Below are positions 1 to 6,983 of a DNA stretch of 20,006 bases, one piece after another. The notes below the pieces were generated by a model. It did no database searches, was not told the origin of the DNA, and saw nothing but the letters and a program-made list of their open reading frames with translations. The number at the start of each line of letters is the position of its first letter. The stretch's first letter is position 1. The stretch comes from CAVAWX01 sp963592385 (GTDB lineage Bacteria > Actinomycetota > Coriobacteriia > Coriobacteriales > QAMH01), in assembly GCA_963592385.1 (NCBI GenBank), contig CAVAWX010000031.1, positions 1-20,006 on the forward strand, read 5' to 3'. The translations under genes were made by a program, and so were the position numbers.

Positions 1-59
1 CGCGCTCCGTCGAAAGGTGGGAAGGCAGGTGCGCCCTTCCGCTTCAAACACAGCGATAT

Positions 60-88
60 ACTCTACTCGTCCGCGCCGCGAAACGCAA
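60..88 (-). promoter_or_regulatory. promoter-like -35/-10 pair reading out of the window
   Basis: On the minus strand TTGCGT (83-88) and TAGAGT (60-65) are separated by exactly 17 bp, a plausible housekeeping promoter directed toward position 1. The stretch beyond it contains an inverted GGAAGG/CCTTCC pair and then the window ends, so the transcript cannot be identified. It lies downstream of nrdG and would serve a gene outside the window. Confidence 0.4.
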
Positions 89-162
89 GGACTTTTTTCG
101 CCACGCCGGCGGGGCGGGCGCGGGCCTTCTCCGCCCGCAACGTAGACCGGCGCCGCGCGCCC

Positions 163-723
163 CTACTCCGTCTTCTCGAAGGAGCGGGCGGCGTATTGCG
201 CGTCGTCGCGCCACAGCACGACCTCGCCGGCCTTGCGGCTGGCCGCCAGGTCGATGACGCGCTGGTTGGAGCTGCCGCGAAAGCGCAGCGACACATCGTG
301 CAGGGCCGCCTCGTAGCGCCCGTCCACCAGCACGTCCACGCACGCCAGCAGCGCGTCGGTCGCCTCGGTGCGGCGCGGGGAGCCCTCGCGCACGAGCTCC
401 TCGCACGTGTCGCCGGAAAACAGCCACACGGTCTTGCCCGGGTACTCCCGTTTCACGCGCTCCAGAAACGGCAGCAGCGCGCGCTGGTTGTCCGGCTCCA
501 TGGGCTCGCCGCCCAGCACCGTCAGCCCGTCTATGTACGCCGGCGCCAGGCTCTCGACAATCGCGTCTTCGACCTCGCGGGTGAAAGGGCGCCCGAAAGA
601 GAAATCCCAGGTCTCGGGCTGGAAGCAACCCGGGCAGCAATGCGTGCAGCCCGACACGAACAGGGAAGTGCGCACACCCTCCCCGTTCGCGATATCGCAG
701 TATTTCACCTCGCCGAAATTCAT
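163..723 (-). CDS. nrdG: anaerobic ribonucleoside-triphosphate reductase activating protein (NrdG)
   Basis: Radical SAM activase that uses S-adenosylmethionine and a [4Fe-4S] cluster to put the glycyl radical on NrdD under anaerobic conditions; cytoplasmic. The 186-residue product has the radical SAM motif CxxxCxxC at C26, C30 and C33 (GCTHCCPGC), and the N-terminal pattern D-I-x-N-G-x-G-x-R matches NrdG. A later GGEP segment (LTVLGGEPME) is the usual SAM-binding glycine motif. E. coli NrdG is slightly shorter (about 154 aa). The ATG at 723 gives the family-like start MNFGEVKYCD; the ATG at 726 adds one Met, and an upstream GTG at 807 would add an atypical 28-residue leader. No clear Shine-Dalgarno precedes any of these. 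It lies 124 bp downstream of nrdD on the same strand and is presumably co-transcribed. Confidence 0.93.
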   Translation of the reverse strand: MNFGEVKYCDIANGEGVRTSLFVSGCTHCCPGCFQPETWDFSFGRPFTREVEDAIVESLAPAYIDGLTVLGGEPMEPDNQRALLPFLERVKREYPGKTVWLFSGDTCEELVREGSPRRTEATDALLACVDVLVDGRYEAALHDVSLRFRGSSNQRVIDLAASRKAGEVVLWRDDAQYAARSFEKTE

Positions 724-847
724 CATCTGAAAGCGCCGCGCATAACGCCAAGCCCCTCGAAACCGTGCGAGCCGCCCGCGGCCGCCCGAAGCGCCGAAAG
801 CCGGCACGCTCGTTGCGACCCCGCCGGCCCGTCCGGCCCGCGCGCTC

Positions 848-3070
848 CTACAAATGCATCACGCGGTCTTTTATCTCCTCCGTGCGTCCCTGGTTCCAAA
901 ACTGCGTGCCGATGTAGCCGCAGGTGCGCCGCGCGACGTTGAGCTTGTCGTGGTCGCGGTTGCCGCAGTTCGGGCACTCCCACTCGAGCTTGCCGTCCTC
1001 CTCGACGATCTTCACCTCGCCCTCGAAGCCGCACGCCTGGCAGAAATCGCTTTTCGTGTTCAGCTCGGCGTACATGATGTTCTCGTAGATGTACTGCATC
1101 ACCTTCACGACGGCCTTGAGGTTGCCCTGCATGTCGGGCACCTCGACGTAGCTGATGGCCCCGCCGGGCGACAGCCGCTGGAACTCGCTTTCGAAGCGCA
1201 GCTTGGTGAACGCGTCGATCTCCTCGCGCACGTTCACGTGGTAGGAGTTCGTGATGTAGCCGTGGTCGGTGATGCCCTTCACCATGCCGAAGCGGCGCTG
1301 CAAAGACTTCGCGAACTTGTAGGTCGTGGACTCCAGCGGCGTGCCGTAGAGCGAATAGTCGATGTCTTCGGCGGCCTTCCACTCGGCGCATTTGTCGTTC
1401 ATGTGCTGCATGACCGACAGCGCAAACGGCGTGGCCTCCGGGTCGGTGTGCGAGTGCCCCGTCATGTACTTCACGCACTCGTAGAGGCCGGCGTATCCCA
1501 GCGACAGCGTGGAGTAGCCGCCGTAGAGCAGGCGGTCGATGGTCTCGCCCTTGTCCAGGCGCGCGAGCGCCCCGTACTGCCAGAGTATGGGTGCGGCGTC
1601 CGACAGCGTGCCCTTCAGGCGCTCGTGACGGGCGCGCAGGGCGCGGTGGCACAGCTCCAGGCGCTCCTCGAATATCTCCCAGAACCTGTCCTCGTCGCCG
1701 CCGGAGGACAGCGCGACGTCCGGCAGGCTGATGGTGACGACGCCCTGGTTGAAGCGGCCGTAGTACTTCGGCTTGCCCGGCTCGTAGTCCTTCGCGCGCG
1801 CCACGTTGCCGTAGCCGTTGCCGCTGCGGTCCGGCGTGAGAAACGACCGGCAGCCCATGCAGGTGTAGACGTCGCCCTCGCCGGGCTCCTCGCCCTTGGA
1901 CAGCTTCAGCTCGTGCATCTTCTTTTCCGAGATGTAGTCGGGCACCATGCGCCGCGCCGTGCACTTGGCCGCCATCTGCGTGAGGTAGAAATACGGCGAG
2001 CCCTCGAACACGTTGTCGTCTTCGAGCACGTAGATGAGCTTGGGAAACGCCGGGGTGATCCACACGCCCGCCTCGTTTTTCACGCCCTGGAAGCGCTGCG
2101 CGAGCATCTCCTCGATGATCAGCGCCAGGTCGTGCTTCTCGGCCTCGTCCTTGGCCTCGTTCAAATACATGAAGACGGTGACGAAGGGCGCCTGGCCGTT
2201 CGTGGTCATGAGCGTGACGACCTGGTATTGGATGGTCTGGACGCCGCGGCGGATCTCGTCGCGCAGGCGCCGCTCGACGATCTTTGCCGCAGCACCGGGG
2301 GCCGCCTCGACGCCCAGCGACTCGATCTCGGCGTAGACCTCGCGGGCGATCTTCTTGCGCGAGACGTCCACGAAGGGCGCGAGGTGCGCGAGGCTGATGG
2401 ACTGCCCGCCGTACTGGCTGGAGGCCACTTGCGCGATGATCTGCGTCGCGATGTTGCAGGCGGTGGAAAACGAGTGCGGCTTTTCAATGAGAGTGCCGGA
2501 TATGACGGTGCCGTTTTGCAGCATGTCGTTGAGGTTCACCAGGTCGCAGTTGTGCATGTGCTGCGCGTAGTAGTCCGCGTCGTGGAAGTGGATGATGCCC
2601 TCCTTGTGGGCCTCGACCACGTCTTGGGGCAGCAGCATGCGCATCGTCAAATCGCGCGAGACCTCGCCTGCCATGTAGTCGCGCTGCACGGACACGACGG
2701 TCGGGTTCTTGTTCGAGTTCTCCTGCTTGACCTCTTCGTTGTTGCACTCGATGAGCGACAGTATCTTGTCGTCGGTCGTGTTGTTCTGGCGCTTGAGGTT
2801 TTGCAGGTAGCGGTAGATGATGTACTTGCGCGCCACCTCGAAGCAGTCCAAGGCCATGATCTCGTCTTCGACCATGTCCTGGATCTCTTCGACCGAGACG
2901 GCGTGTCCGGCCGCTTCGCACTTGTCGGCCACGTTTTCCGAGGCGTAGCGCACCTGGCGCTCCGTCAGGCGCTCGGCCTGCGCGACCTCCTGGTTGGCCG
3001 CGCGTATGGCGTTGGCGATTTTCTCTATGTCGAAAAGGACTTCCGAACCGTTGCGCTTGATGATCTTCAT
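848..3070 (-). CDS. nrdD: anaerobic (class III) ribonucleoside-triphosphate reductase NrdD
   Basis: Oxygen-sensitive glycyl-radical enzyme that reduces ribonucleoside triphosphates to dNTPs for DNA synthesis in anaerobic growth. The product is 740 residues. Residues 1-90 form an ATP-cone domain (MKIIKRNGSEVLFDIEKI...), the allosteric dATP/ATP site, and the catalytic barrel follows. The C-terminus has the four zinc cysteines C677, C680, C699 and C702 and the radical loop RTCGYIG with the radical glycine at G718. The ATG at 3070 was chosen because AAGGGG lies 12 nt upstream; the in-frame ATG at 3082 directly abuts that site and would add only MADD. nrdG follows on the same strand. Two NrdR-type boxes lie about 160-210 bp upstream, so repression by NrdR is likely. 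Confidence 0.97.
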   Translation of the reverse strand: MKIIKRNGSEVLFDIEKIANAIRAANQEVAQAERLTERQVRYASENVADKCEAAGHAVSVEEIQDMVEDEIMALDCFEVARKYIIYRYLQNLKRQNNTTDDKILSLIECNNEEVKQENSNKNPTVVSVQRDYMAGEVSRDLTMRMLLPQDVVEAHKEGIIHFHDADYYAQHMHNCDLVNLNDMLQNGTVISGTLIEKPHSFSTACNIATQIIAQVASSQYGGQSISLAHLAPFVDVSRKKIAREVYAEIESLGVEAAPGAAAKIVERRLRDEIRRGVQTIQYQVVTLMTTNGQAPFVTVFMYLNEAKDEAEKHDLALIIEEMLAQRFQGVKNEAGVWITPAFPKLIYVLEDDNVFEGSPYFYLTQMAAKCTARRMVPDYISEKKMHELKLSKGEEPGEGDVYTCMGCRSFLTPDRSGNGYGNVARAKDYEPGKPKYYGRFNQGVVTISLPDVALSSGGDEDRFWEIFEERLELCHRALRARHERLKGTLSDAAPILWQYGALARLDKGETIDRLLYGGYSTLSLGYAGLYECVKYMTGHSHTDPEATPFALSVMQHMNDKCAEWKAAEDIDYSLYGTPLESTTYKFAKSLQRRFGMVKGITDHGYITNSYHVNVREEIDAFTKLRFESEFQRLSPGGAISYVEVPDMQGNLKAVVKVMQYIYENIMYAELNTKSDFCQACGFEGEVKIVEEDGKLEWECPNCGNRDHDKLNVARRTCGYIGTQFWNQGRTEEIKDRVMHL

Positions 3071-3226
3071 ATCGTCTGCCATCCCCTTCGTCGCTCGTCG
3101 CTGAAATCTTGTATATGCCGCGGAAAATGCCGCGAGAACACATCCGCAACGAACGCATGGGCATATGCGCGTCTCGGCCGTGCGGGAAGGGAGAATACGC
3201 CAAGGAGGGCGGTGAATGAAGCGCAT

Positions 3227-3235
3227 TTATCCACA
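3227..3235 (+). promoter_or_regulatory. perfect DnaA box overlapping NrdR box 1
   Basis: TTATCCACA is identical to the classical DnaA-box consensus and shares five bases with NrdR box 1. A single perfect match in the nrdD promoter region could allow DnaA to influence dNTP synthesis, as is known for E. coli nrdAB. It may also be a by-product of the NrdR half-site sequence CCACA. There is no cluster of boxes, so this is not an origin. Confidence 0.4.
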
Positions 3236-3246
3236 ATATCTTGTGG
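3231..3246. promoter_or_regulatory. NrdR box 1 upstream of nrdDG
   Basis: CCACAATATCTTGTGG agrees with the known NrdR consensus acaCwAtATaTwGtgt at 13 of 16 positions, and the dyad TCCACAA/TTGTGGA (3230-3247) is perfect with a 4-bp centre. It lies upstream of the minus-strand nrdD. Its partner box begins 32 bp away, the three-helical-turn spacing typical of paired NrdR sites. Confidence 0.8.
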
Positions 3247-3262
3247 AATTCGGGTGGTAAAG

Positions 3263-3278
3263 ATACTAGGGCTTGTGT
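3263..3278. promoter_or_regulatory. NrdR box 2 upstream of nrdDG
   Basis: ATACTAGGGCTTGTGT matches the NrdR consensus at 11 of 16 positions, mostly in the outer CTA and TTGTGT parts; the centre is degenerate. The start-to-start distance to box 1 is exactly 32 bp (16-bp gap), which is the main reason to believe it. Confidence 0.65.
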
Positions 3279-3467
3279 TTGCGCAGGTCGCCCGCCGATG
3301 TTTGAAAACGCGGGCGGAAAGGGTGAAGAAAGATGCGGGCGGGCCGTTTTTCGGCGGGCGGCGCGGGGCCACACAAGGGGCACACAGAGGCGGCAGCGGC
3401 GGCGAAGCAGCGGGCGAAAAAACGGCGGCGCGGGGCGGCGAAGCAGCGACGTCGCGGACAAAAAAGC

Positions 3468-3477
3468 NNNNNNNNNN
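3468..3477. other. assembly gap (10 N)
   Basis: Ten consecutive Ns separate two copies of a GC-rich repeat, which suggests an assembler scaffold gap of unknown true size. Missing sequence here could include additional repeats or a small gene. Confidence 0.95.
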
Positions 3478-3642
3478 ACACAGAGGCGGCGGCGATGGCA
3501 GCGCGGCACAAGATCACGGGGGCGCAAAGGCGGCGAAGCGGCAGGCGGCGCGGGGCGGTGGAGCGGCGACGCCGCGGGTGAAAAAAGCGGCGGGCGCGCG
3601 TCGAAAGCGCAACCCGCCGGCTACAAGCTCTCGCCGCGCCGA

Positions 3643-3665
3643 GCCCGTGCGCCGAAGGCGCGGGC
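3643..3665 (-). terminator. GC-rich hairpin downstream of the universal stress gene
   Basis: On the minus strand GCCCGCGCC-TTC-GGCGCACGGGC can fold into a strong stem with a small GT bulge, starting about 20 bp after the stop of the universal stress gene. No T-run follows, so intrinsic termination is uncertain; it may only act as a transcript-end stabiliser. Confidence 0.3.
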
Positions 3666-3683
3666 CCGCCGAGGCGCCAGACC

Positions 3684-4157
3684 CTATTTCACGATGAGGA
3701 CGGGCAGGTCCGTCGAGCGCAGGACGGCGTAGGACACCGAGCCGAGCGCGCCGCGTATGGCGCCCAGGCCGCGGCGCCCCATGACGATGCAGTCGCACTC
3801 GTGGCGCTTCGCATAGCGCGGGATGATCTCTTGGGCATGCCCGCCGATGACCTCGATGTCGACCGTCAGGCCCTGCGGCGCCGGCCCCAAGGCCTCCTCG
3901 ATCTCGCGCGCGAGCTGCGCCTTTTGCTCCTGCACGTAGCCTTGGCGCGTCTCCTTTGCGGCCTCGACGTCGAAGTCCTTCACGCCGGCCATGCGCGCGG
4001 CCACCTCAAACGCCGCGTCGTTGTAGTCGGGCAGGTCGGTGACGTTCAGGACGATGAGCTTCGCGTCGCTTTCGGCCGCAGCCAGGCCGGCCGCCGCGTG
4101 CAGGGCGCGCTGGGCGTGCTCGGACTTGTCGTAGGGGACCAAGATGTTCGTGTACAT
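3684..4157 (-). CDS. universal stress protein (UspA family)
   Basis: A single-domain 157-residue UspA-fold cytoplasmic protein. The start YTNILVPYDKSEHA is the usual first strand with its nucleotide-contacting Asp. Near the C-terminus MGRRGLGAIRGALGSVS resembles the ATP-binding pattern Gx2Gx9G(S/T), but has eight rather than nine residues between the glycines, so nucleotide binding is likely yet not certain. The family helps cells survive stasis, oxidative stress and energy limitation; the specific role cannot be read from sequence. The ATG at 4157 has a very good Shine-Dalgarno, AAGGAGGA, seven bases upstream. It is monocistronic and diverges from the flavodoxin/ferredoxin gene, with a possible -10 (TACAAT, minus strand) at 4221-4226. 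Confidence 0.93.
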   Translation of the reverse strand: MYTNILVPYDKSEHAQRALHAAAGLAAAESDAKLIVLNVTDLPDYNDAAFEVAARMAGVKDFDVEAAKETRQGYVQEQKAQLAREIEEALGPAPQGLTVDIEVIGGHAQEIIPRYAKRHECDCIVMGRRGLGAIRGALGSVSYAVLRSTDLPVLIVK

Positions 4158-4220
4158 GGCGCATCCTCCTTCAGACGTCGCCTGCGCGCGTGGCGCGGCG
4201 CATGATGAACAGACGCCCCC

Positions 4221-4226
4221 ATTGTA
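4221..4226 (-). promoter_or_regulatory. putative -10 element of the universal stress gene
   Basis: The minus strand reads TACAAT about 64 bp upstream of the start codon, in the 217-bp divergent intergenic region. No recognisable -35 lies 16-18 bp upstream, so this is a weak call. Confidence 0.3.
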
Positions 4227-4292
4227 GCGCGGCGCACCTGTCCCGACGTGCGTGGCAGGGCGATTCGGCAAAGAGGGCGGGCGCGCATGGGA

Positions 4293-4298
4293 TAGAAT
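4293..4298 (+). promoter_or_regulatory. putative -10 element of the EFR1-type gene
   Basis: TAGAAT lies 77 bp before the start codon on the plus strand, with a TG dinucleotide three bases upstream of it. There is no obvious -35. The same hexamer occurs upstream of the kinase gene in this window. Confidence 0.3.
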
Positions 4299-4374
4299 CG
4301 CGTGGACAGGCGGCGCGGGCATCGTGCAGACGACGCAGGCCGTGGCAAGGGCACACGACGAAAAGGGCGAGACG

Positions 4375-5247
4375 ATGATCTTCTACTTCACCGCGACGGG
4401 AAACAGCCTGCATGCGGCACGCGCAATCGCCGAGGCGACGGATGACGAGCTGCGCAGCATCCCGCAGGAGATGGCAGGCGCGAATGCAGAGACGCGCGCG
4501 GATGCGATGGTGAAGCCGGAGGCAGACGCGGGCGCGGGCGAAAACACTCCGCGCCACCACTACGAAGACGAGGCGATCGGCTTCGTCATGCCCGTCTACG
4601 CGCACGACCTCGCCCCGCTTGCCGCGCGCTTCATCGAGCAGAACAGCTTCACGGCCGACTACGTCTTCGCGGTGCTCACCTACGGCAACCGCGCGGGCTG
4701 CGCCGTCGAGGCCTGCGAGAAGCGCCTCGCGCAGGCGGGGTGCCGCCTCGACTACGCCGAGCTTTTGCTGATGGTGGACAACTGGCTGCCGAGCTACGAC
4801 GCGGGCGAGCAGGCGGCGATGGAGAAGGGTGAAGCGGAGCATCTCGCGCGCATCGCCGCGGAGGTCGCCGCGCGCACATGCCGCGTGCGCCCCGCGACGG
4901 CAGCCGACCGCGCGGCAGACGACGACCTCTTCTCGAAGGGATTCTCGTTTGCCACCTTATGCGACATGGGCTTTCTGGACCCGCTCCTGCGCGTGCGCGA
5001 TGCCTGCACGGGATGCGGCACCTGCGCGAAGGTGTGCCCTGCGGGATGCATCCGCATCTGCGGCGGGCGAGCCGTGCGCGAGGCGGCGGCGGGACTTCAC
5101 TGCACCGCATGCCTGGCCTGCATCCACGCGTGCCCGCAGCACGCCCTCGAGATGCCGGGCGGCGAGAAAAACCCGCAGGCACGCTACCGCCACGAGGGCG
5201 TCTCGCTGCACGACCTCGTCGCGGCGAACTGCCAGCCGGGCGCGTAA
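4375..5247 (+). CDS. EFR1-type protein: flavodoxin-like domain fused to two [4Fe-4S] clusters
   Basis: A 290-residue cytoplasmic redox protein. It opens with MIFYFTATGNSLHAAR, the phosphate-loop type FMN-binding motif of the flavodoxin fold in the EFR1 family. The fold continues through roughly residue 170 (VMPVYAHDLAPLAARF; VLTYGNRAG). The C-terminal part holds two 4Fe-4S ferredoxin motifs: C211, C214, C217, C221 and C243, C246, C249, C253, each ending in CP. It probably carries electrons between FMN and Fe-S partners in anaerobic metabolism; the partner is unknown. The ATG at 4375 fits the family N-terminus and follows AAAAGGGCGAG; an upstream in-frame ATG at 4252 would add a tail without similarity. 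It diverges from the universal stress gene and precedes tRNA-Thr. Confidence 0.88.
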   Translation: MIFYFTATGNSLHAARAIAEATDDELRSIPQEMAGANAETRADAMVKPEADAGAGENTPRHHYEDEAIGFVMPVYAHDLAPLAARFIEQNSFTADYVFAVLTYGNRAGCAVEACEKRLAQAGCRLDYAELLLMVDNWLPSYDAGEQAAMEKGEAEHLARIAAEVAARTCRVRPATAADRAADDDLFSKGFSFATLCDMGFLDPLLRVRDACTGCGTCAKVCPAGCIRICGGRAVREAAAGLHCTACLACIHACPQHALEMPGGEKNPQARYRHEGVSLHDLVAANCQPGA

Positions 5248-5308
5248 GGCCGAGGGCGCGGGCGGGCGCGGGCGGGCGCGCAAACGGCCCCGCAAGCGCC
5301 CCTCTTCG

Positions 5309-5317
5309 TGCTACACT
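5309..5317 (+). promoter_or_regulatory. extended -10 promoter of tRNA-Thr
   Basis: TGCTACACT is an extended -10 (TGn followed by TACACT at 5312-5317), ending 19 bp before the first base of the tRNA, which suits a short leader. No -35 is recognisable. Confidence 0.45.
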
Positions 5318-5336
5318 CCACGGGCGCGAATGGCAT

Positions 5337-5411
5337 GCCAGCGTGGCGCAACGGTAGCGCAGCGGTTTTGTAAACCGTTTGTTGCAGGTTCGATTCCTGT
5401 CGCTGGCTCCA
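5337..5411 (+). tRNA. tRNA-Thr (anticodon TGT)
   Basis: The acceptor stem GCCAGCG (5337-5343) pairs fully with CGCTGGC (5401-5407), followed by discriminator T and an encoded CCA. The anticodon loop TTTGTAA is closed by GCGGT/ACCGT and gives anticodon TGT at 5369-5371, decoding ACA and related Thr codons. The T-arm carries GGTTCGATTCC. The D-arm is TGGCGCAACGGTAGCGCA. It stands alone between the EFR1-type gene and a convergent lipoprotein gene. Confidence 0.96.
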
Positions 5412-5460
5412 TCTTCTTCACCGCGAGGCGCCGCCCCCGCGCGCGTTTCACCGTAGCGGC

Positions 5461-6738
5461 CTACCCCGCGACCAGCTCCACCAGCCGGTCGATCTCGTCG
5501 GCGGACATGCCGCAGCTCTGCAAATAGCCCCTCGCCCCCGCCGTGTAGTCGGCGTAGTACAGCTCGTCTACGCTCGTCTCGGCAGACGGCGCCTTCCCTT
5601 CACCCTGTCCCAGCAGGTAGCGCGCGAAATCGTCGAAATACAGCGAGACCACCGCCTCGTAGCGCTCGGGCGTGGCGTCAGCCGTGATGTTGTAGTAGTT
5701 GGCGTACGTGGTCATGTAGTCGGCGCACATCTCTTCGTAGCTCGCGCCGGCCAGCGCCTCGACGAGCGCGCACACGAAGCCGGTGCGGTCCTTTCCCTCC
5801 ATGCAGTGGATATAGGCAGGGCCGCCGTATTCGAGCAGGTGGCGCATGCCGGCCGCGACGCCTTCCTTGTACGCGGCGGCATCGTAGTCCGACGACATCC
5901 CCAGCACCACGTCGGCGCCGCGCTCGTAGAGGCCGCGGGTATACTCGGACGAGAAGCCCTCGGCGGCGAAATAGCCCTCCATCTCGTCTCGCGTGTCGGC
6001 GAGGTCGACGACATCGACGATGCCGTGCTGGGCGACCAGGGCGTCGGCGATGGCGGCGCGCTTCCTGCTGTCGTCGACCGGAGAGGCGCCGCGGTAGAGG
6101 AAATTCGCCCTCAGCTTGCCGCCGGACAGGGTGCGGAAGTTGGCGAACTGCTCGTCGCTTGCATAATCGGCGCGTTCCGTCGAATAGCTCTGCGCCAGCG
6201 CGTCGTAGGTGGCGCGGTACTTGCCCGCGCTGTTCAAGGTGATGGTCACGCTGTCGCCTTCGGCCAGCCCCTCGCTCGTCCACATCTGGCTGTTGTTTCT
6301 CGCGATGTACACATACGGTTCGTTGGGGTAGGCCACGACGACCGGCTCGCCCTTGTGCACGTAGTAGCCGCTGAAATAGGGCACGTCGTTCAGGGTGGCC
6401 CCGTTGGAGAAGACCACGTCGCAGCTGTCGCCGAAGGAAAACCCGGCCGCCGTGAGGTCGGAGGCGGAAAGCTTCGTGACGGCCAAGTCGAAACGCTCGT
6501 GTTTCGTGATAGTGCTCGAAACGCTCACGGTGGCGTCGTCGTGTGCGTCTTGGGCACTACCCCCGCCCGATGCGCACCCCGCCGCGAGAACGGCCGCGAG
6601 CAGCATGGACAGCGCGGCAACGGCGCACGGCAGCGCACGTGCACGGCTTCGTGTATGCGAGCTGCGCATATCCGGCCTGCGCGTGCCCGCGTGGCTTTCC
6701 GTCGGCGCATCGCATTTCGTCATCATCTTCATGCGCAT
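5461..6738 (-). CDS. lipoprotein tyrosine-protein phosphatase (Y_phosphatase3-like)
   Basis: A 425-residue exported lipoprotein. An Arg-rich n-region and hydrophobic stretch end in the lipobox LAAGC with the lipidated cysteine at C45. Residues about 60-200 are a beta-rich domain of unknown role (FGDSCDVVFSNGATLN...YVYIARNNS). From about residue 205 a dual-specificity/tyrosine phosphatase domain follows, with the signature HCMEGKDRTG (H311, C312, R318; C-x5-R). The catalytic Cys makes a phospho-enzyme intermediate in this family. An extracytoplasmic location implies substrates outside the cell or in the wall, which are not known. The ATG at 6738 has GGGAGG seven bases upstream; a later ATG at 6669 would also leave a signal peptide. 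It is convergent with tRNA-Thr. Its promoter probably lies in the gap-containing region upstream. Confidence 0.85.
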   Translation of the reverse strand: MRMKMMTKCDAPTESHAGTRRPDMRSSHTRSRARALPCAVAALSMLLAAVLAAGCASGGGSAQDAHDDATVSVSSTITKHERFDLAVTKLSASDLTAAGFSFGDSCDVVFSNGATLNDVPYFSGYYVHKGEPVVVAYPNEPYVYIARNNSQMWTSEGLAEGDSVTITLNSAGKYRATYDALAQSYSTERADYASDEQFANFRTLSGGKLRANFLYRGASPVDDSRKRAAIADALVAQHGIVDVVDLADTRDEMEGYFAAEGFSSEYTRGLYERGADVVLGMSSDYDAAAYKEGVAAGMRHLLEYGGPAYIHCMEGKDRTGFVCALVEALAGASYEEMCADYMTTYANYYNITADATPERYEAVVSLYFDDFARYLLGQGEGKAPSAETSVDELYYADYTAGARGYLQSCGMSADEIDRLVELVAG

Positions 6739-6773
6739 CTTCGAACCTCCCTTTTTCACGGCAGGCCAGTCGC

Positions 6774-6783
6774 NNNNNNNNNN
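6774..6783. other. assembly gap (10 N)
   Basis: Ten Ns lie in the 245-bp divergent intergenic region between the lipoprotein phosphatase and cysS. Both promoter regions may be incomplete as a result. Confidence 0.95.
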
Positions 6784-6930
6784 GGCAAACGAGCAGAGCA
6801 GGCAAACACACGGGGACGCGCGCATTCACGCGGACGCGCGGCACCGACGCCGCGCCCCTCCCCCACGCCCACACACCCGAGCGCGCATGCTCGCGCGGGC
6901 ACGCGTGCGCCAATGCGGGCGCGCTTGCGC

Positions 6931-6936
6931 TAATAT
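6931..6936 (+). promoter_or_regulatory. putative -10 element of cysS
   Basis: TAATAT lies 48 bp before the cysS start in the only AT-rich patch of the upstream region. A -35 is not evident at the right distance. No T-box leader is visible upstream. Confidence 0.3.
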
Positions 6937-6983
6937 GGTGCGAATTGTCCATGCCGCACCCGAAAGCGAAACACGAGAAGGCC

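Larger units (their letters stand above)
3279..3683. repeat. GC-rich imperfect direct repeats around a sequence gap, no gene
   Basis: No coding region is supported here. An approximately 44-bp unit (GGCGGCGCGGGGCGG... ending in AAAAAAGC) occurs at 3424-3467 and again at 3544-3588. Each copy has a short palindrome (GCGACGTCGC or GCGGCGACGCCGC) before its A-tract. A shorter direct repeat, ACACAGAGGCGGC, occurs at 3382-3394 and 3478-3490. The ten Ns at 3468-3477 sit between copies, so the true repeat number and length are unknown. Confidence 0.6.

Noticed and set aside
854..3697. Very long plus-strand open frame opposite nrdD (about 947 codons)
   Set aside because: It runs antisense to a full-length NrdD with all catalytic motifs, its translation is Val/Leu/Arg/His-rich without domains, and it reads through an assembly gap. 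Such frames are common opposite GC-rich genes.
5248..5290. Terminator after the EFR1-type gene
   Set aside because: There is only a simple GGGCGGGCGC-type repeat with no stable stem followed by T residues.
6784..6983. T-box leader ahead of cysS
   Set aside because: No T-box sequence or terminator/antiterminator pair is visible, though the nearby gap leaves some doubt.
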